From positions 1,736,001 through 1,800,000 of the forward strand of contig CM038463.1 of assembly GCA_021464415.1 (NCBI GenBank): a stretch of DNA of 64,000 bases. Direction: 5' to 3'. The notes below the pieces were generated by a model, which had not been told where the DNA came from, ran no database searches, and worked only from the letters and a program-made list of their open reading frames with translations. This document shows, one piece after another, positions 49,901 through 61,259 of this stretch; positions within the stretch are counted from its first letter, which is position 1, and each line of letters opens with the position of its first letter. The position numbers were made by a program, and so were the translations under genes. The stretch is from Lonicera japonica (taxonomy: Eukaryota > Streptophyta > Magnoliopsida > Dipsacales > Caprifoliaceae).

Positions 49901-50541
49901 TTGGCACGGGTTACAACCTATTCTCACGCAATACATAAACAGATGAACAACTGAAAATGTAAAAACATAACATTACCTTCACGTGAGCATGATCTCCGAG
50001 TTCGAACATAATACGGCCATCAACCTTAGCTCGTGTGAAATGATTTTTTCGCTTGAATATTTTCCTCCGATCCACCCTCCCTGTACCAGTTAAAATCATA
50101 AAAATATAAAACCACAAAAACATGAGAAATATCCAGATCAACATTAAAAAACTAATAAAGTGCACAAAGTTTCTAATACATTGCACATCTAGCAAACTAC
50201 AACTTACATTTTTGAAGTTTTAGATCCAGACACCTCTTTCCCCATCTATTAACCAAAAACATTCATGTTAACCAAAACAGTACACTGATACATCAACAGC
50301 ATCATTAACAAGTAAACTTGATCAAATCAAAACAGCTGACCTTTTTAAGGTACCGATGAGGCCAACGCTGAAGAGCTTCTTTGTCATCTACTGGTTCGCC
50401 GATGAGTCTGCTCTCTTCATCCTCAGGATCAGCATTATCTGTCAATATTGGTTCTTCTACGAAATCGGATGTAGATTCGACTGATCCTTTAGATTTTTTG
50501 GAGGAATTAGACTTTGCAGAAGCTTTTCTTTTGAGTGCCAT
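31974..50541 (-). CDS. CMT3: CHROMOMETHYLASE 3-type DNA (cytosine-5) methyltransferase
   Basis: A plant DNA methyltransferase that methylates CHG sites at H3K9me2-marked chromatin, mainly transposons. Exons (minus): 50541-50341, 50235-50208, 50080-49977, 48294-48187, 48100-47981, 47892-47793, 47709-47507, 47361-47296, 47207-46974, 46565-46507, 46421-46355, 46263-45934, 45866-45798, 45307-45221, 45132-45042, 44697-44579, 44479-44378, 41861-41818, 41742-41673, 41557-41454, 32139-31974. All phases agree, giving 823 aa; Arabidopsis CMT3 is about 839. Order: lysine-rich N-terminus, BAH (about 95-215), motif [14 protein letters not shown] (about 261), chromodomain (about 355-425, [14 protein letters not shown]), motif IV GGPPCQG with catalytic Cys near 442, ENV 484-486, QFRMR 526-530, motif [12 protein letters not shown] (770-780). 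The short N-terminus excludes CMT2. The 28-base exon 2 was fixed by phase alone. The last intron is 9.3 kb owing to nested transposons. Confidence 0.95.
32474..32632 (+). repeat. 5' LTR of the CMT3-intron copia element
   Basis: 159 bases, TGTTATAAG to ATACATTACA, identical to the 3' LTR. TATATATATG lies near 32572-32582 and AATAAATGAAC near the end could act in polyadenylation. Short LTRs like this occur in several copia lineages. Confidence 0.95.
36365..36545. repeat. Subterminal GATAAATC-type repeat cluster, left end of the hAT
   Basis: Within about 180 bases the motif CGATAAAT or its inverse ATTTATCG appears at least eight times, in both orientations, for example in ATCGGCGATAAATCGGCGAT. 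A smaller cluster (GATTTATCC, CCGATAAATC, CCGATAAAAT) lies at about 40105-40140 at the right end. Such subterminal repeats are known transposase-binding sites in hAT elements such as Ac; that role here is inference. Confidence 0.8.
37319..39845 (+). pseudogene. hAT transposase with one in-frame stop
   Basis: Exons 37319-39104, 39185-39303 and 39414-39845 join in phase to about 778 codons, with a single internal TAA at 37568-37570 (codon 84). The N-terminal part has a BED zinc finger ([18 protein letters not shown]). The region after the stop has the DUF659/RNase H-like transposase core ([48 protein letters not shown]). Exons 2-3 carry the hAT C-terminal dimerisation motif ([20 protein letters not shown]). 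The acidic tail ends EEYEL. Introns are 80 and 110 bases with GT-AG ends. The stop separates the DNA-binding BED finger from the catalytic domain. A 42-base GT-AG removal (37532-37573) would skip the stop in frame but is shorter than usual plant introns and would delete the finger's final Cys. Confidence 0.92.
41232..41390 (+). repeat. 3' LTR of the CMT3-intron copia element
   Basis: 159 bases, identical to the 5' LTR at 32474-32632. It begins directly after the polypurine tract and is followed by the AGACA duplication, only 58 bases from the acceptor-side exon 20 boundary of CMT3 (41454). Confidence 0.95.
42087..42769 (-). mobile_element. 5'-truncated LINE in CMT3 intron 17
   Basis: A poly(T) run at 42087-42095 is the minus-strand poly(A) tail. 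The repeated flank TGGACAAT at 42080-42087 and 42770-42777 is a plausible target-site duplication. The coding remnant (about 42387-42769) is the C-terminal zinc-binding region of a plant non-LTR retrotransposon reverse transcriptase: [17 protein letters not shown] followed by a [17 protein letters not shown] block. It is dead on arrival, as is usual for such copies, and is in the same orientation as CMT3. Confidence 0.85.
48600..48830. repeat. Short repeat remnant with internal duplication in CMT3 intron 3
   Basis: A block CTAGAGGGCAGCTATCCCAAGG (read in two pieces) near 48626 recurs about 63 bases later as CTAGGAGGCAGCTACCCCAAGG. A GATTGAACACGGGTCC segment near 48782 resembles part of a tRNA-type or primer-binding sequence. 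The class is not resolved. Confidence 0.35.
49491..49791. mobile_element. Tourist-like MITE in CMT3 intron 3
   Basis: 301 bases with inverted ends GGCTTCGTTTGATAACAAG and CTTGTTATCAAACAAGCC and TTA duplications at 49488-49490 and 49792-49794. Internal arms also pair. Style and ends match the element at 13475-13781. Confidence 0.87.
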
Positions 50542-52490
50542 GCTTAAAGAGAAGAAAGGCCGATAGTTGAAGGTAAGTCGGCGAGCGAGAGTGAGGGGGG
50601 AGTGATGAAGAGAAAAAGTGTGGGGTTTTTAGGACAGAGTGGGAAGAGGGAGTGGGCGGGAAGCGGAATTTTTGATGGGTCTAAAACAAGTGGATTTGAA
50701 TTCCGGATTTTAACGTTCGGTTGGGCCGTAATGGATTGTTTGGTTGGACTCCCGTTAAAAATTAGTAGATCGTATTTTGCGTCAAACCTAATATTAATCA
50801 TTTAAAAATATATCTATTATAAAATAAGATGTCCCAAAAAACAGTACGAGTTACAAAATTAATTTTCAAGTTTTCATATTTGGAAAACGTTGAATGATTT
50901 ATTTGTTATATATTTATTGGAATATTATTGTTGCTATAAAAAAGCTCTTTGTTCTTCTCAAGCTTTTACTACAAATAATTATAATTTTATCCCTAAGATT
51001 TTGAGATCTTACCCAACTTAAAATTTTAAATGTTTACACAAAAATCTTTATATTTCTATACTTCTAAAAAAAAACTCTAAGTGAAGGTTTAACAACATCC
51101 CCCCCGCCCCCCCCCCCCCCCCCCCCCCACACACACGGTCCACATTCCTAGTGAAAAAGGTTGCAAGGGTGATTAACAATAATAGCTTTTCTATGTTAGT
51201 TCTTAAATTGGGTCGCACCTACTTTTGGTCTTTTGCATATTCCAATTTAATAAAAAAATAATAGTTTTACTCAAGCAAAATTGGACCGAGGGGGGAAATT
51301 GACGCAATCAATAATTCCTAGACTAAATTGACTTAAGGCGAGAGTTTAAGGGCCAAAACAGCGCAATTGATAATTCAAGGGTCAAATTAATATAGGAACA
51401 ATAGTTGAGGTGACCAATAGGGTAAATTTACTGAAGCGGTGGTTATGCCATATGCATTATAGATGCTAATATGTAAATTTGGTTGATTTTGTCTTCCAAC
51501 GCACTTAAAACAAAGTTAAAAATGTGCTGTAAATTCTAAAACTAAAGTAAAATATTATACGCGACACATATTGTGTCGTCCCGTGTAATTTTTTTTAAGT
51601 TACCTTGAGTGACGCATAGTGTGTCGTCTAAAAAATAAAATATGATTAGATGTCAACTAATAAGAATTGAACATTTAATTGTTGGGGCGACATTCATTTT
51701 ATCATCTCAAATTTTTGGACTTTTTTTGTAAAATAATAAATATTGAGGCAACACAATGTATAGACTTTCTCGTGGCATTGATGCTTAGAACAACACACAT
51801 TATATCACCTAATATAAATTTTTACACTTTTGCAATGTAAATTTCTTAAAATTGATTAGCTAAATACCTACTTTTACATTACCTTTTTAGCATTTCAGCA
51901 AGATGGCTTTAGCTTCCTCTGCCGAAAGGAACATATTTGGTTATAGACTTATTGGTAAAAATTGCTAGAATTTAGATAGACCATTGAAGATGCTCACATA
52001 TTTCCTCTTTTGGAGTAATATTGACTTAAAGGCCGTATTGATGATGTCGCGTGCTTCTGCTCTAAGGTGTATGTCTATCCCTTTGTACAAATATTAAAGT
52101 TAACAATCAACTGACAATAAGTTGAAAAATGATTGGAAATGTATTCAATTTTATAAGAAGAAAGAAAAACATCACAATAATTAATAAGATGTTCTCTATT
52201 GTTTTCCTCATCTCCTAATAATTGTATTCCATGGAAAAACCAGAAAAGAAATAGAATCTTAAGTTTCACAATTGTAATACCTTATTAATCTCGTGCTAAT
52301 CATATTTCTTAATCACATTTAAAGCTAATTATAGCTTTTAGTGGTTATTTTTTATTTTGAATGCTTCGGATGATTCGAACACTTCATACAAGTCACGTTA
52401 GTCGTATTACACATGAGTGTAGGCTCATAGTGCAAGATTTTGAGATATCGAATTTTGAAATCCATTTATTCGACTTAAAACCTTAACTAG
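50542..52490. other. CMT3 upstream region and repeat-like DNA
   Basis: The CMT3 5' UTR and promoter should lie just right of 50541; the first 60 bases are purine-rich (GAAAGGCCGATAG, GAGCGAGAGTGAGG on the plus strand). No TATA box was assigned. A C-rich homopolymer run sits at about 51100-51128. From 51550 to 51830 GACACA/GTGTCG-containing stretches recur in an AT-rich context, probably an old repeat. No gene is seen. Confidence 0.45.
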
Positions 52491-52494
52491 TGTG

Positions 52495-55400
52495 TTATGG
52501 ACTATCCCATAGTCATTTACACCACCTTATATCCCTTTTGTATGTTCTAACACTTTGCCAAAGCATTGGATCAAGTTTGGAAGAGCAATTGCAAATCTAG
52601 CCCTATTATGAATTCTTTAAAATTCCGACACAGCTGTAATATTTTTGCCATAACTTCTTCATCTGATGTCCAAATGGGCTCCCGTTTGCTCCATTGGAAA
52701 TGTAATTTAATTATCTACAACTTTTGTGTTTTGCCCTGAGTCCAAATTCTAGCATCTTTAAGGTCAACATAACATCCGAAGTCAACCGTTTGTTCTCCAA
52801 AACAATCTGCTATTGGAGATGCCTAAATAAATATGTGGGGACTGTCCTCGGACAGCATGCTGTTCATAGGAACAGCGTGCTGTTGGTCCTCCAATAATAT
52901 ACTATTAGACAGAACATCATGCTGTTGTCACTAGGCATCAGATGTTTATTTATTTTCTTCCCCTTTTCTCATCATTTTTCATATAGAGAGCTTAGAGAGA
53001 GAAAGATAGTGGCGATTTTGAGAGTTTTGTTGGAGATTCAAACCTCTTGATCCAAACATGATTCAAGATCGTCACCTTCATTTTCTTCATCACTATTCAT
53101 CATCTTCTTCAGTATTTTTTGCCATTGGAGCTTGAGGGATAGCTTGAAATTTGAAGATCTGCCATCAATTATTCTCCAAACAATTCAATCTTGTGGATTA
53201 TCATCTTTTAAGATAGGAACACTAATATTAAACTTATTTTTAAATTATTACTTGTTACATTAGAGATTTTATAAAAATAGGGGATTTTAAAGAAAACCCT
53301 AAGTTTGTGTTGATACATGAAAGTTGGGTTAGATTAACCTTCAATTAGTAGTTGATAATGGTGGGTTATCACTCAAATTACGTATATGAATAATTAATTC
53401 CATGTTTAGCTAAAGTATTTGAGGATTCATTTTAACCCCACCATATAGTGCATGTGTAAACTAAGAATCTGAGAATTTTGGGATTTACACTAAATTAATG
53501 GTTAATTTTGGGTTATAAACTATAGATAAATACATTTGTACTGGTTGATATGCGTATGGACCATCATACTTAGGAATTGCACAAAAGTCCCCTAATATGT
53601 AAACTAGTTATTGCCAATTTTTTGTGTATTATAACACATGTATTCATTAGACTATAAAACCATTGATTTTACACCTTAATATGTTGTAATTGGAGATTTG
53701 CGGGGTGTAAGTTGTCGTAATAACAATTGGAGGAGACTAGTGTGTCGTATTCACAATGGTTAGGTTGGAATCATGAGATTTGTGTGGCTTTAATAGAATG
53801 ACGTATGCACTCAGATAATAATCGCAAGGCCTTAATTATATACATGAAATACACTTCAAGATGAAAGTAACTAATAATGCATCAATTGACTATAATACAT
53901 GAATAATGATATAACGATAAGGTTTAAGGCACGAAATGTATCATCAACACTATTGTTGAAATTAGTAACGAGATTATTACATTGTATATATGTTGTGTCT
54001 GATTATTTGGTGGAATGATACTGAAATATCTATGTGTGCGCATGTGTTGTTAATTGATAACAAAATTATTGGTCATAAACCTTTAATGATGGCATAACTA
54101 TAAGGCCAAGGACACGATTTATATTGTCAGTGCTATATGAATGAATTATATATCTTCGATGAAGTCTACATATGTATGATTTGGTTGTGTGGACTTGTGG
54201 TACACACACTCACATATATATTGATGATGAATTATTATTTTCATGCTGATGTGATCACACATATGTGCTGAAATGCCATTAATTGTGGCATATATGTCGT
54301 TAATTAATGTTTTGGCCTAATTATCTATATGGACATTGATTGTAAGGTTATAACATTACTAAGGAAGGTTGTAGCCCTACCATATGATTGGGTTATAACA
54401 CATTAAATGCGGTTGTAGCCGATTGTTTATGTTATTATATTGATGTATATTGTATTTTCACGAATGATTATTCCTAATACTGCGTTTAATGGCTTCCCTG
54501 GCTTGCGAATTAGTTCGTGTGGCTCTGTCAACGGGACTATATGTTCCGAGAAGTAGTAGCCCTACACTTAAGTGAAAGATCATAAGTAGTTATATTATCG
54601 GAGGAACTTGCTTGTACGGGTTTTCTTCTTGTTAATTATTTAGAGCACAGTCTCTGGGAAAATGTATTGTGTTTGTTTAACTCCAAATAAATTACAAGTT
54701 AAGACCAAATCCCTAGGCAGTTCGCTCAATTGGAAGAGACATGATTAATTTAGAGCTTGAGGTCTTTGGGAACCGGTGCTCTAAGCCTAGTGACTGCGGG
54801 GTGTAAGTTTAAGGCTTTATACAAGAGATATGATAGATTGATCCTTGTATACTTATTGCTGTTGTGGTTGTTGTATCATATATCTTGTTGCTATTATATT
54901 CACCCCTTATATGATTACGTTATAATTATTAAGTGGCTAGCATTACATGTGCAATTTAACTGGGGAGGTTGGATTCGTAATATAAGTAATAAGGAACATT
55001 GGACTTTGATATGGCATATGAGTAAATGCATATGTAACATAGGATGAGCCTCTTAGCCGTAAAACCTTTTAGTTAGCCAAGCATGAAATACATAATGAAT
55101 TATAATTAAAGTGAAAAATTATAAGTACGTGGCTTAGTGCTATCAATATATCCTATATTCATGAATTAACTATGGGATAAACTAGAATGTGGAAAGTAGG
55201 GTGATGATCACATGATAGGAACGAAGCATACTTAGGCATGATGAAATGTAAGGAGCTAGTGCCCAAAAATGTGAAAACAAGCTCATTAACCCCTAGAGTT
55301 GCAAAAAACCCAATAGTGGCAACATATGGTAAATTAGGGGTAGTTGTGGCTAGTAAAAGAATTAGCTTCCGGAATCTATGACGAGTATCTTAAAGGGACA

Positions 55401-57410
55401 CGGCATGTATGTATACAATTGCATTGCACTATTTGCATTGTTATTATATATTATATTTTATTATAAAAGGCATGCACATGTGTGACGGTTATGTGTACTT
55501 TTTATAAAAAAAATTATATTAGTTCCCACTGAGCTCAGATTTGGTTCATTCCCTTTTTCACCAATTTTACAGATGGGATCTCAAGGTGGCGCGTTATTCT
55601 CAGTTCTAGATGCCTCTGAAGTACCAATTATTTGTATTCCTTACAATATAGACTGAGATGTGTTGACCTAAAGGTCTTAATATTATTTTGATAATAACAA
55701 TAAATCAATCATGTATTATTTAACATATTTTTTGATATAAGTTTATAGTTTATTTACTTGAAAAATCAAGAATAGCATGATTGGTCAAAGGAAACATGAC
55801 AAAGATCATCGAAATATTATCCGATCAAGTCAACAATACATTGGACAAGATAAGGAAGATCAGCCTCATCACAATGCCATTCATGAAGATCAAGATTAAG
55901 CGTCATATGCATAAAACTTCATGGCAAGAGGTGTAAGTGAAGATCAAATTGAAGAAACAAATCGAAGTATTCAAAGACTCGACTATTCGGTAATTAAGTA
56001 AGTGCTTAGGATTAATGTAAAATTTTTTAATTGATTATTTATATAGCTTAAACATGTTCATACATTATTCAAAGATTGATCAAAATCAAGTTTGAATCAA
56101 AATTCTTTCAAAACATCATTCTTGTCAAAATTGTTTTGAAATAAATTCATATTAAATTCAAACTATCATATTTTGAGTTTTCCCGAACATAGGTGTCTTA
56201 AGAACTTATTTTTGAAGTCCCCAAAGGATTAGAATTAATTTTGAAGCCTAAATGCAAAAGTCCAAAAATTGAGATTTTTGGCCTAATAGCCTGATGGACA
56301 GTGGTACCTATCAGTTAACTGATGGCTTATGTTCAGTCGACTAAGGGCCCATCAGTCAACTGACGGGCTTTGCTCAGACGACTGATACCCTAGAATATAG
56401 TCGTTAAAAATTTGACTTTTTATCATTTTTTGTACCAAAACTTCTACCAAACCTAAAAACGGCTATATCATATTTGGGACTATATATACATTATCTAAGA
56501 CACATTTTGGCAAGCTTGAACACTTATACAAACTCATCTTTCATTTATTCAAAGCCAAGCTTTATAATTGATCATAATCATTCATCTTTGAGCTATCTAT
56601 TTGATCAATCAAGATAACTTTAGTGTGAGCTTCAATTTGTATCTATCAAACACTTGAAAGTTGTTTTTAATTGGTGTGAATCACCGAACAATTAATATTC
56701 ATTTGTGAGAAGTAAATCTCATAGGATAACAAATAGGTTAATTCTTGTTTAGTAATTGTGAGAGGTAAATTTCACAAGTTAGCAAGAGGGATTATTGTGA
56801 GAGTATTGTGGTAAAACAATACTTATAGAGTGTGTGAGAAGGATATACTTGTAGCGGTTTGTTTTTCACCCGAAAAAAAATGATTTTAGTGAAAATTATC
56901 GGGGGACTAACCGAGCGCGAACGTATAGTCTAATAAACCGAACCGTGTGGACAAAACATCTTTGTCTTCAATTGGTTTAATCGTTCTAACTCAATCTCTT
57001 TATTTACTTGATATATTTATTGATTGCTTGATTTTCGACCTAAAAGACGTATATAAATTGGATTTATATATAAATGTATCCGTGTATGAACCCCTTAAAT
57101 AAAGAACTGGACATTAAATTTGATGTACTCTATATTTCAAGTGAAATTTTGGTAAGGTGTTTAATATGTGGAGTTGGTTTATATTGTGATTGAATGAGAC
57201 ATGTTGGTTTACTGAGAATACGGACCCCACATGCCGGAATTTTCTAAAAACAATGTTTAAAACACAATGTGGTTTTGACTACGATATTATAAAAAAAGGA
57301 TTTAAAAGTTGTATTTTTCATACACTTGCCGTTAGCACACGGCACCGTGATTATTCGGGTCCCGAAGGTCTAAAACGTCTTAACGGGATTCAGGGTGTCA
57401 TAACGAAGGT
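52495..57410. repeat. Probable solo gypsy-type LTR, interrupted by a copia-type LTR
   Basis: The stretch 52495-55655 has no open frame and reads like a long chromovirus-type LTR (for example CCAAATGGGCTCCCGTTTGC near 52668, and a CACTGAGCTC...GATGGGATC segment near 55526-55580). Text of the same style seems to resume after 57100 and ends near GGGTGTCATAACG. A TGTTATG start at 52493 and a CATAACG end near 57405 could be its mutated termini. No target duplication was confirmed; this is a composition- and pattern-based call. Confidence 0.35.
55661..57060. repeat. Probable solo copia (SIRE-like) LTR
   Basis: It starts TGTTGACCTAAAGGTC and soon has TTTTGATAATAACAATAAAT, a pattern seen at the start of plant SIRE-type copia LTRs. 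Repeated CAGTCGACT/CAGTTAACTGA-like motifs follow at about 56300-56390. A segment GACTAACCGAGCGCGAACG lies near 56905. No internal region or second LTR is present nearby. The right end is an estimate. Confidence 0.45.
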
Positions 57411-57565
57411 CTTACAAACTTTGCATAGAGAATGTATATATTATAGATTTTTTTTCCAGATTTTCAAATATGCACTTCCTTGATTTTCTTATCTAATGAA
57501 AAAATGCATGATAGGCTTCAAAGAAGCATTGCTTAAAGAGAAGCATACACGATATTCGGCACATC

Positions 57566-58212
57566 TAGGGGTGTTTAGGCCAATCCAAAAACCAATCGAA
57601 CGTACCCGATTGAAGATAACGAGAAAACCAAATAGTTTGGTTCGGGTTTGGGGCAAGCTAATGCAAAACGAACTAAACCAAATTGATCCGAATTATGTTT
57701 AAGAAAATAAAAAGCTGTTAATATATACTCTAAAGGCACACGTTAATTATAGTATAATACAAAAAAATGGCCTTTTATAAGAATATATTCCTTATTAATT
57801 ACATATTATGATTATTTAAAAAAAATTTATTAACACGTGCCTTTATTATTGAATTAACTATACAATGCTAAGATTTTTTTTAATCACATACATGATGGCA
57901 AGATAATTTATCATTTTATTTAATGTGTTTCATTCTTGTAAATGTACAAATAAAATAGTAACTAAATAGAAAACATGCTATCTATATATTTGTTTGTTGT
58001 TTATAAAAATCCATGAATATAATTTGAATATGAATCAATTTTACATTAGTATTACATTATTATGTTAAATTGATTTAGAAAAAAAATGTCAAAACCCAAC
58101 CGAAAAGTTTGGTTAGAGTTTGGGTTTTGAAGATTTAGGAACCGAAACCGCACTTTTACATTTGGTTTGGTTTGGGGTTCATTAGTTTTTATTCCAACCG
58201 AAAACACCCTTA
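57566..58212. mobile_element. hAT-like non-autonomous element (MITE)
   Basis: The ends TAGGGGTGTTT and AAACACCCTTA are inverted, with one mismatch. The 8-base flanks GGCACATC (57558-57565) and GGCACAGC (58213-58220) match at seven of eight positions, as expected for an aged hAT duplication. Subterminal arms carry GGTTTGGTTCGGGTTTGG-like and CCAAACC-like sequences on opposite sides. No transposase is present. Confidence 0.78.
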
Positions 58213-58220
58213 GGCACAGC

Positions 58221-60922
58221 CTAACTCTAGTGTTATGTTACAAGTATAAAACCTTAAGAATTATGTTAAAGGTACACTAATTTACACAATGGCAAATGTA
58301 GGATTTAAGGTTAGTGGGGGCTTGAATAACAATAATTTTTTTTTAATTACAAGGAAGAATAACATTGGAAAATTGTATATTAAATATTAATTATATAAAA
58401 GGAAATGTAAAAAAAAAAAAACTATGAAATTTCTTGATTTTTTTAAGCTTCATATCTTGAATACAATGAAAGACATCGTCATTATTAATGTTTTTTATTA
58501 TAACTTTCTCAGTGTTAGAAAATTTTCCCAATAAATACACATATTTTAATACATAAATTTCATTTATTTTCTCTGGGAGTTTAGGGGATTTTCGTTGGTC
58601 GTAGTCAGAAGGAAGACACTTAAATCTTTCTTTTATTTAGTTAAGAAAGAAGTAGGATGAGAGAAGATAAGATATATTTCGAAAATATAATATATGTATG
58701 TGATATTTTAATATAAAAAATAGATAGAACCTTAAACATTTGATTGTTTATTTAATTATAAAATTGATTAATCGATAGAAATAATCTTATATGAGGGTCA
58801 AACCTACGATGTCTAAAATTTTGAAGGTCTATATATATATTTGTATAACTAATAGGGTCAAAGGTGAAGATCAATCATTCTCTAATGCCAAGTACAAATC
58901 AAACCCCGGAGTTTGAAATATTTTACAAAAATAACCATATGGTTTGAATTCACAAAAAGGTCCCTGTAAAAATATAAAAATACCACACTTACTATGAAAT
59001 TTTTCCAAATCCAAAGTGGGGGCTTAAGCCCCACTGTGCCCATGTTACTTCCCCCCTGTTTGTTAATCTTTAAAACAAATTTTTTCCATGAAAAAGTAAG
59101 AAAATATTTGATCGCATGGCTCAACTTATTTTTCAATCTCTTATATAAATCAAATGTTTTTCTTTTTCATATTATTATCAAATAATAATATTACATTTGC
59201 TGACTTCATTTAACAATTACAACGTACCAATATATGCAATATAATTATCATTTAAATAAAGTCAGTCAAGATATCATTTTTTTGTTCGTCAACAGTACAC
59301 ACATTTAATATAATTGTATGTTGTGTGTCACACAGTCTTGGGTGGTTTTGGCAAGCAATATAAAAAGGCAAGTTATGTTGTTCCTTAACAAACATATTAA
59401 GAGTGAGAAAAGTGATTATCTCAAGGTAAGTTTTAAGAATAACTCTTATATTCCTTATTAAATAGTGAGTTCTCAGTTCGATTATCACAGATGAAGTAAC
59501 CGATCATTTGCTCCCCATGATCTTTTGAATGATTTGTATGCAATAGAAGCTCCAACTTCTATGTCTCATAATAATAGATCAGGTTTATTGTTTCTATAAA
59601 AATAAAAAACTCTTATGTTAGTATGGGTGGTCAAAAAATATATATTTAGCATTTAGGTGTTAGTAAAAGTACCATTATTTTCTAGTTTTTGTACCCTTTT
59701 AAAAAATAATTAAAGGTGCATTAATTAATTACCAACACTTTTGTAAATTTTTCTTTTAGGATAAAAAGAAAATGTAAGTAGACTTAGATTTCTGCTTTCG
59801 TAAGAAAACAAAAGCGACGATTACGTAATATACAGTTAGGTTGAAGTACATAAGATAAATAACTAGGATTATGTATATATGTAGTTAGTACGCTTATCCT
59901 ACTCATGTGTGCATTAAGAAACGGGATTGATGGGTTGTGAAATTATCAATTTATATTAAAATAAAAAAATAAAAGGGATTGATGAAATGAATCACAATAG
60001 AATAGTTATTATTTGTAGTTTATAAACCAAAATCATATTTGATATGTAGGTAGGCGAAACATACAACATAAATTCACTATATTTGACGAATTTCTTTGAC
60101 GAGTACTTTTTAGCTTTTTGTTACAAAGTGCAAAATTAAAGTGATTGGAATCTGCACCTTAATTTTGATAAATAGAGTTAAGAAAAAGTAGATTTGGATT
60201 TTTCATACAAACCTTATAAATATAGATGGGTGTTTATTTAGGCATCCATTGTTCTATTTGCACTTTTCTATTTATTTTCTACGTTTTTTGCGCTTTGTTT
60301 AAGAGTTTATGAGAGAAAAAAAAAGAAGAAAAAGTATGAACTATAAATTTAGAGGGAAGAGTAGAGAGGGAAAGAAAAATAAATTTTTCTCTTTCATTTA
60401 TTAATTTTAAAAGAAATCGTATACTATTATAATATTACAGAGGAAGTCATACTATTTCTCTTATTAATTACTATAATAATTGTCGTAATAATAACACACT
60501 TAATACTCTTTCTCTTATTAATCATTATATTAATTACCCTAATAATCTATATTATTTATTATAATAATAATAATTGTCAAATTGAATAATAATTATAGTA
60601 ATAAATAGATTTTGTTATAAAAGTTTTATTTATTTATTTTTAAACTCTTTCATTTTTCATATTTATATCTATACTTAATAATGACAATTAAAGTCTCATA
60701 TCGAAAATAATTGGAAGGAACACAAAAGCTAATTTTTGTATTTCAATCTATTAGGTGATGTAATAAAATTTATTTATTCAATGTATACTATTATTTATCA
60801 TTTATGTAAACTCATGTTTATTATTTGATTTGATAAATTTTATATTTGAAAAAATTTGACAATAATTATATAAGTATAAATATGTATACACAAAAATAAA
60901 TATATATATATATATATATATA
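58221..60922. other. AT-rich repeat-like DNA, no gene seen
   Basis: No frame resembles a protein. A GTGGGGGCTT motif occurs at about 58313 and again at 59020, perhaps marking parts of one decayed repeat. Near 59060-59190 a CCCTGTTTGTTAAT to TATTATCAAATAATAAT stretch resembles a decayed Tourist-like MITE. The rest is very AT-rich. Confidence 0.4.
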
Positions 60923-61074
60923 CAGAGCGTTTCACATACGGACCGGTCCTTACGGACCGGGACCTTTAGCGATGGTTTTCCGTCGCGAATACATTGGGGA
61001 TATGTTATTAGCGACGGAAAAGCTTCGCTAAAGGTCCCGGTCCGTACGGACCGGTCCGCATGTGAAATTTTCCG
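60923..61074. mobile_element. Hairpin MITE inserted in a TA repeat
   Basis: A 152-base near-palindrome. The left arm runs through TTTCACATACGGACCGGTCC, GGGACCTTTAGCGA and TTTTCCGTCGC. The right arm is the inverse, with GCGACGGAAAAGCTTCGCTAA and GGTCCGTACGGACCGGTCCG (each read in pieces). TA dinucleotides flank it (60921-60922 and 61075-61076), and (TA)n runs continue on both sides. It has no coding potential. Confidence 0.82.
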
Positions 61075-61259
61075 TATATATATACTTATGAAAAATAAGT
61101 TATACAACGTCGGTGCATCGCACAGATAATAAGTTAGTAAAATATTATAATTCCACCTTCGCGTTTATTAATTAAAAAAATTCATATTTTTAAAATTAAT
61201 TATATATTTTAAATACAAAATTATCAATATAAATTTTTTTTATTAAAAAATCTTTCCCT

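Noticed and set aside
51090..51130. G-quadruplex-type regulatory element in the C-rich run upstream of CMT3
   Set aside because: It is an almost pure homopolymer about 550 bases from the start codon, more like a microsatellite; a similar run occurs in an SWN intron near 23847.
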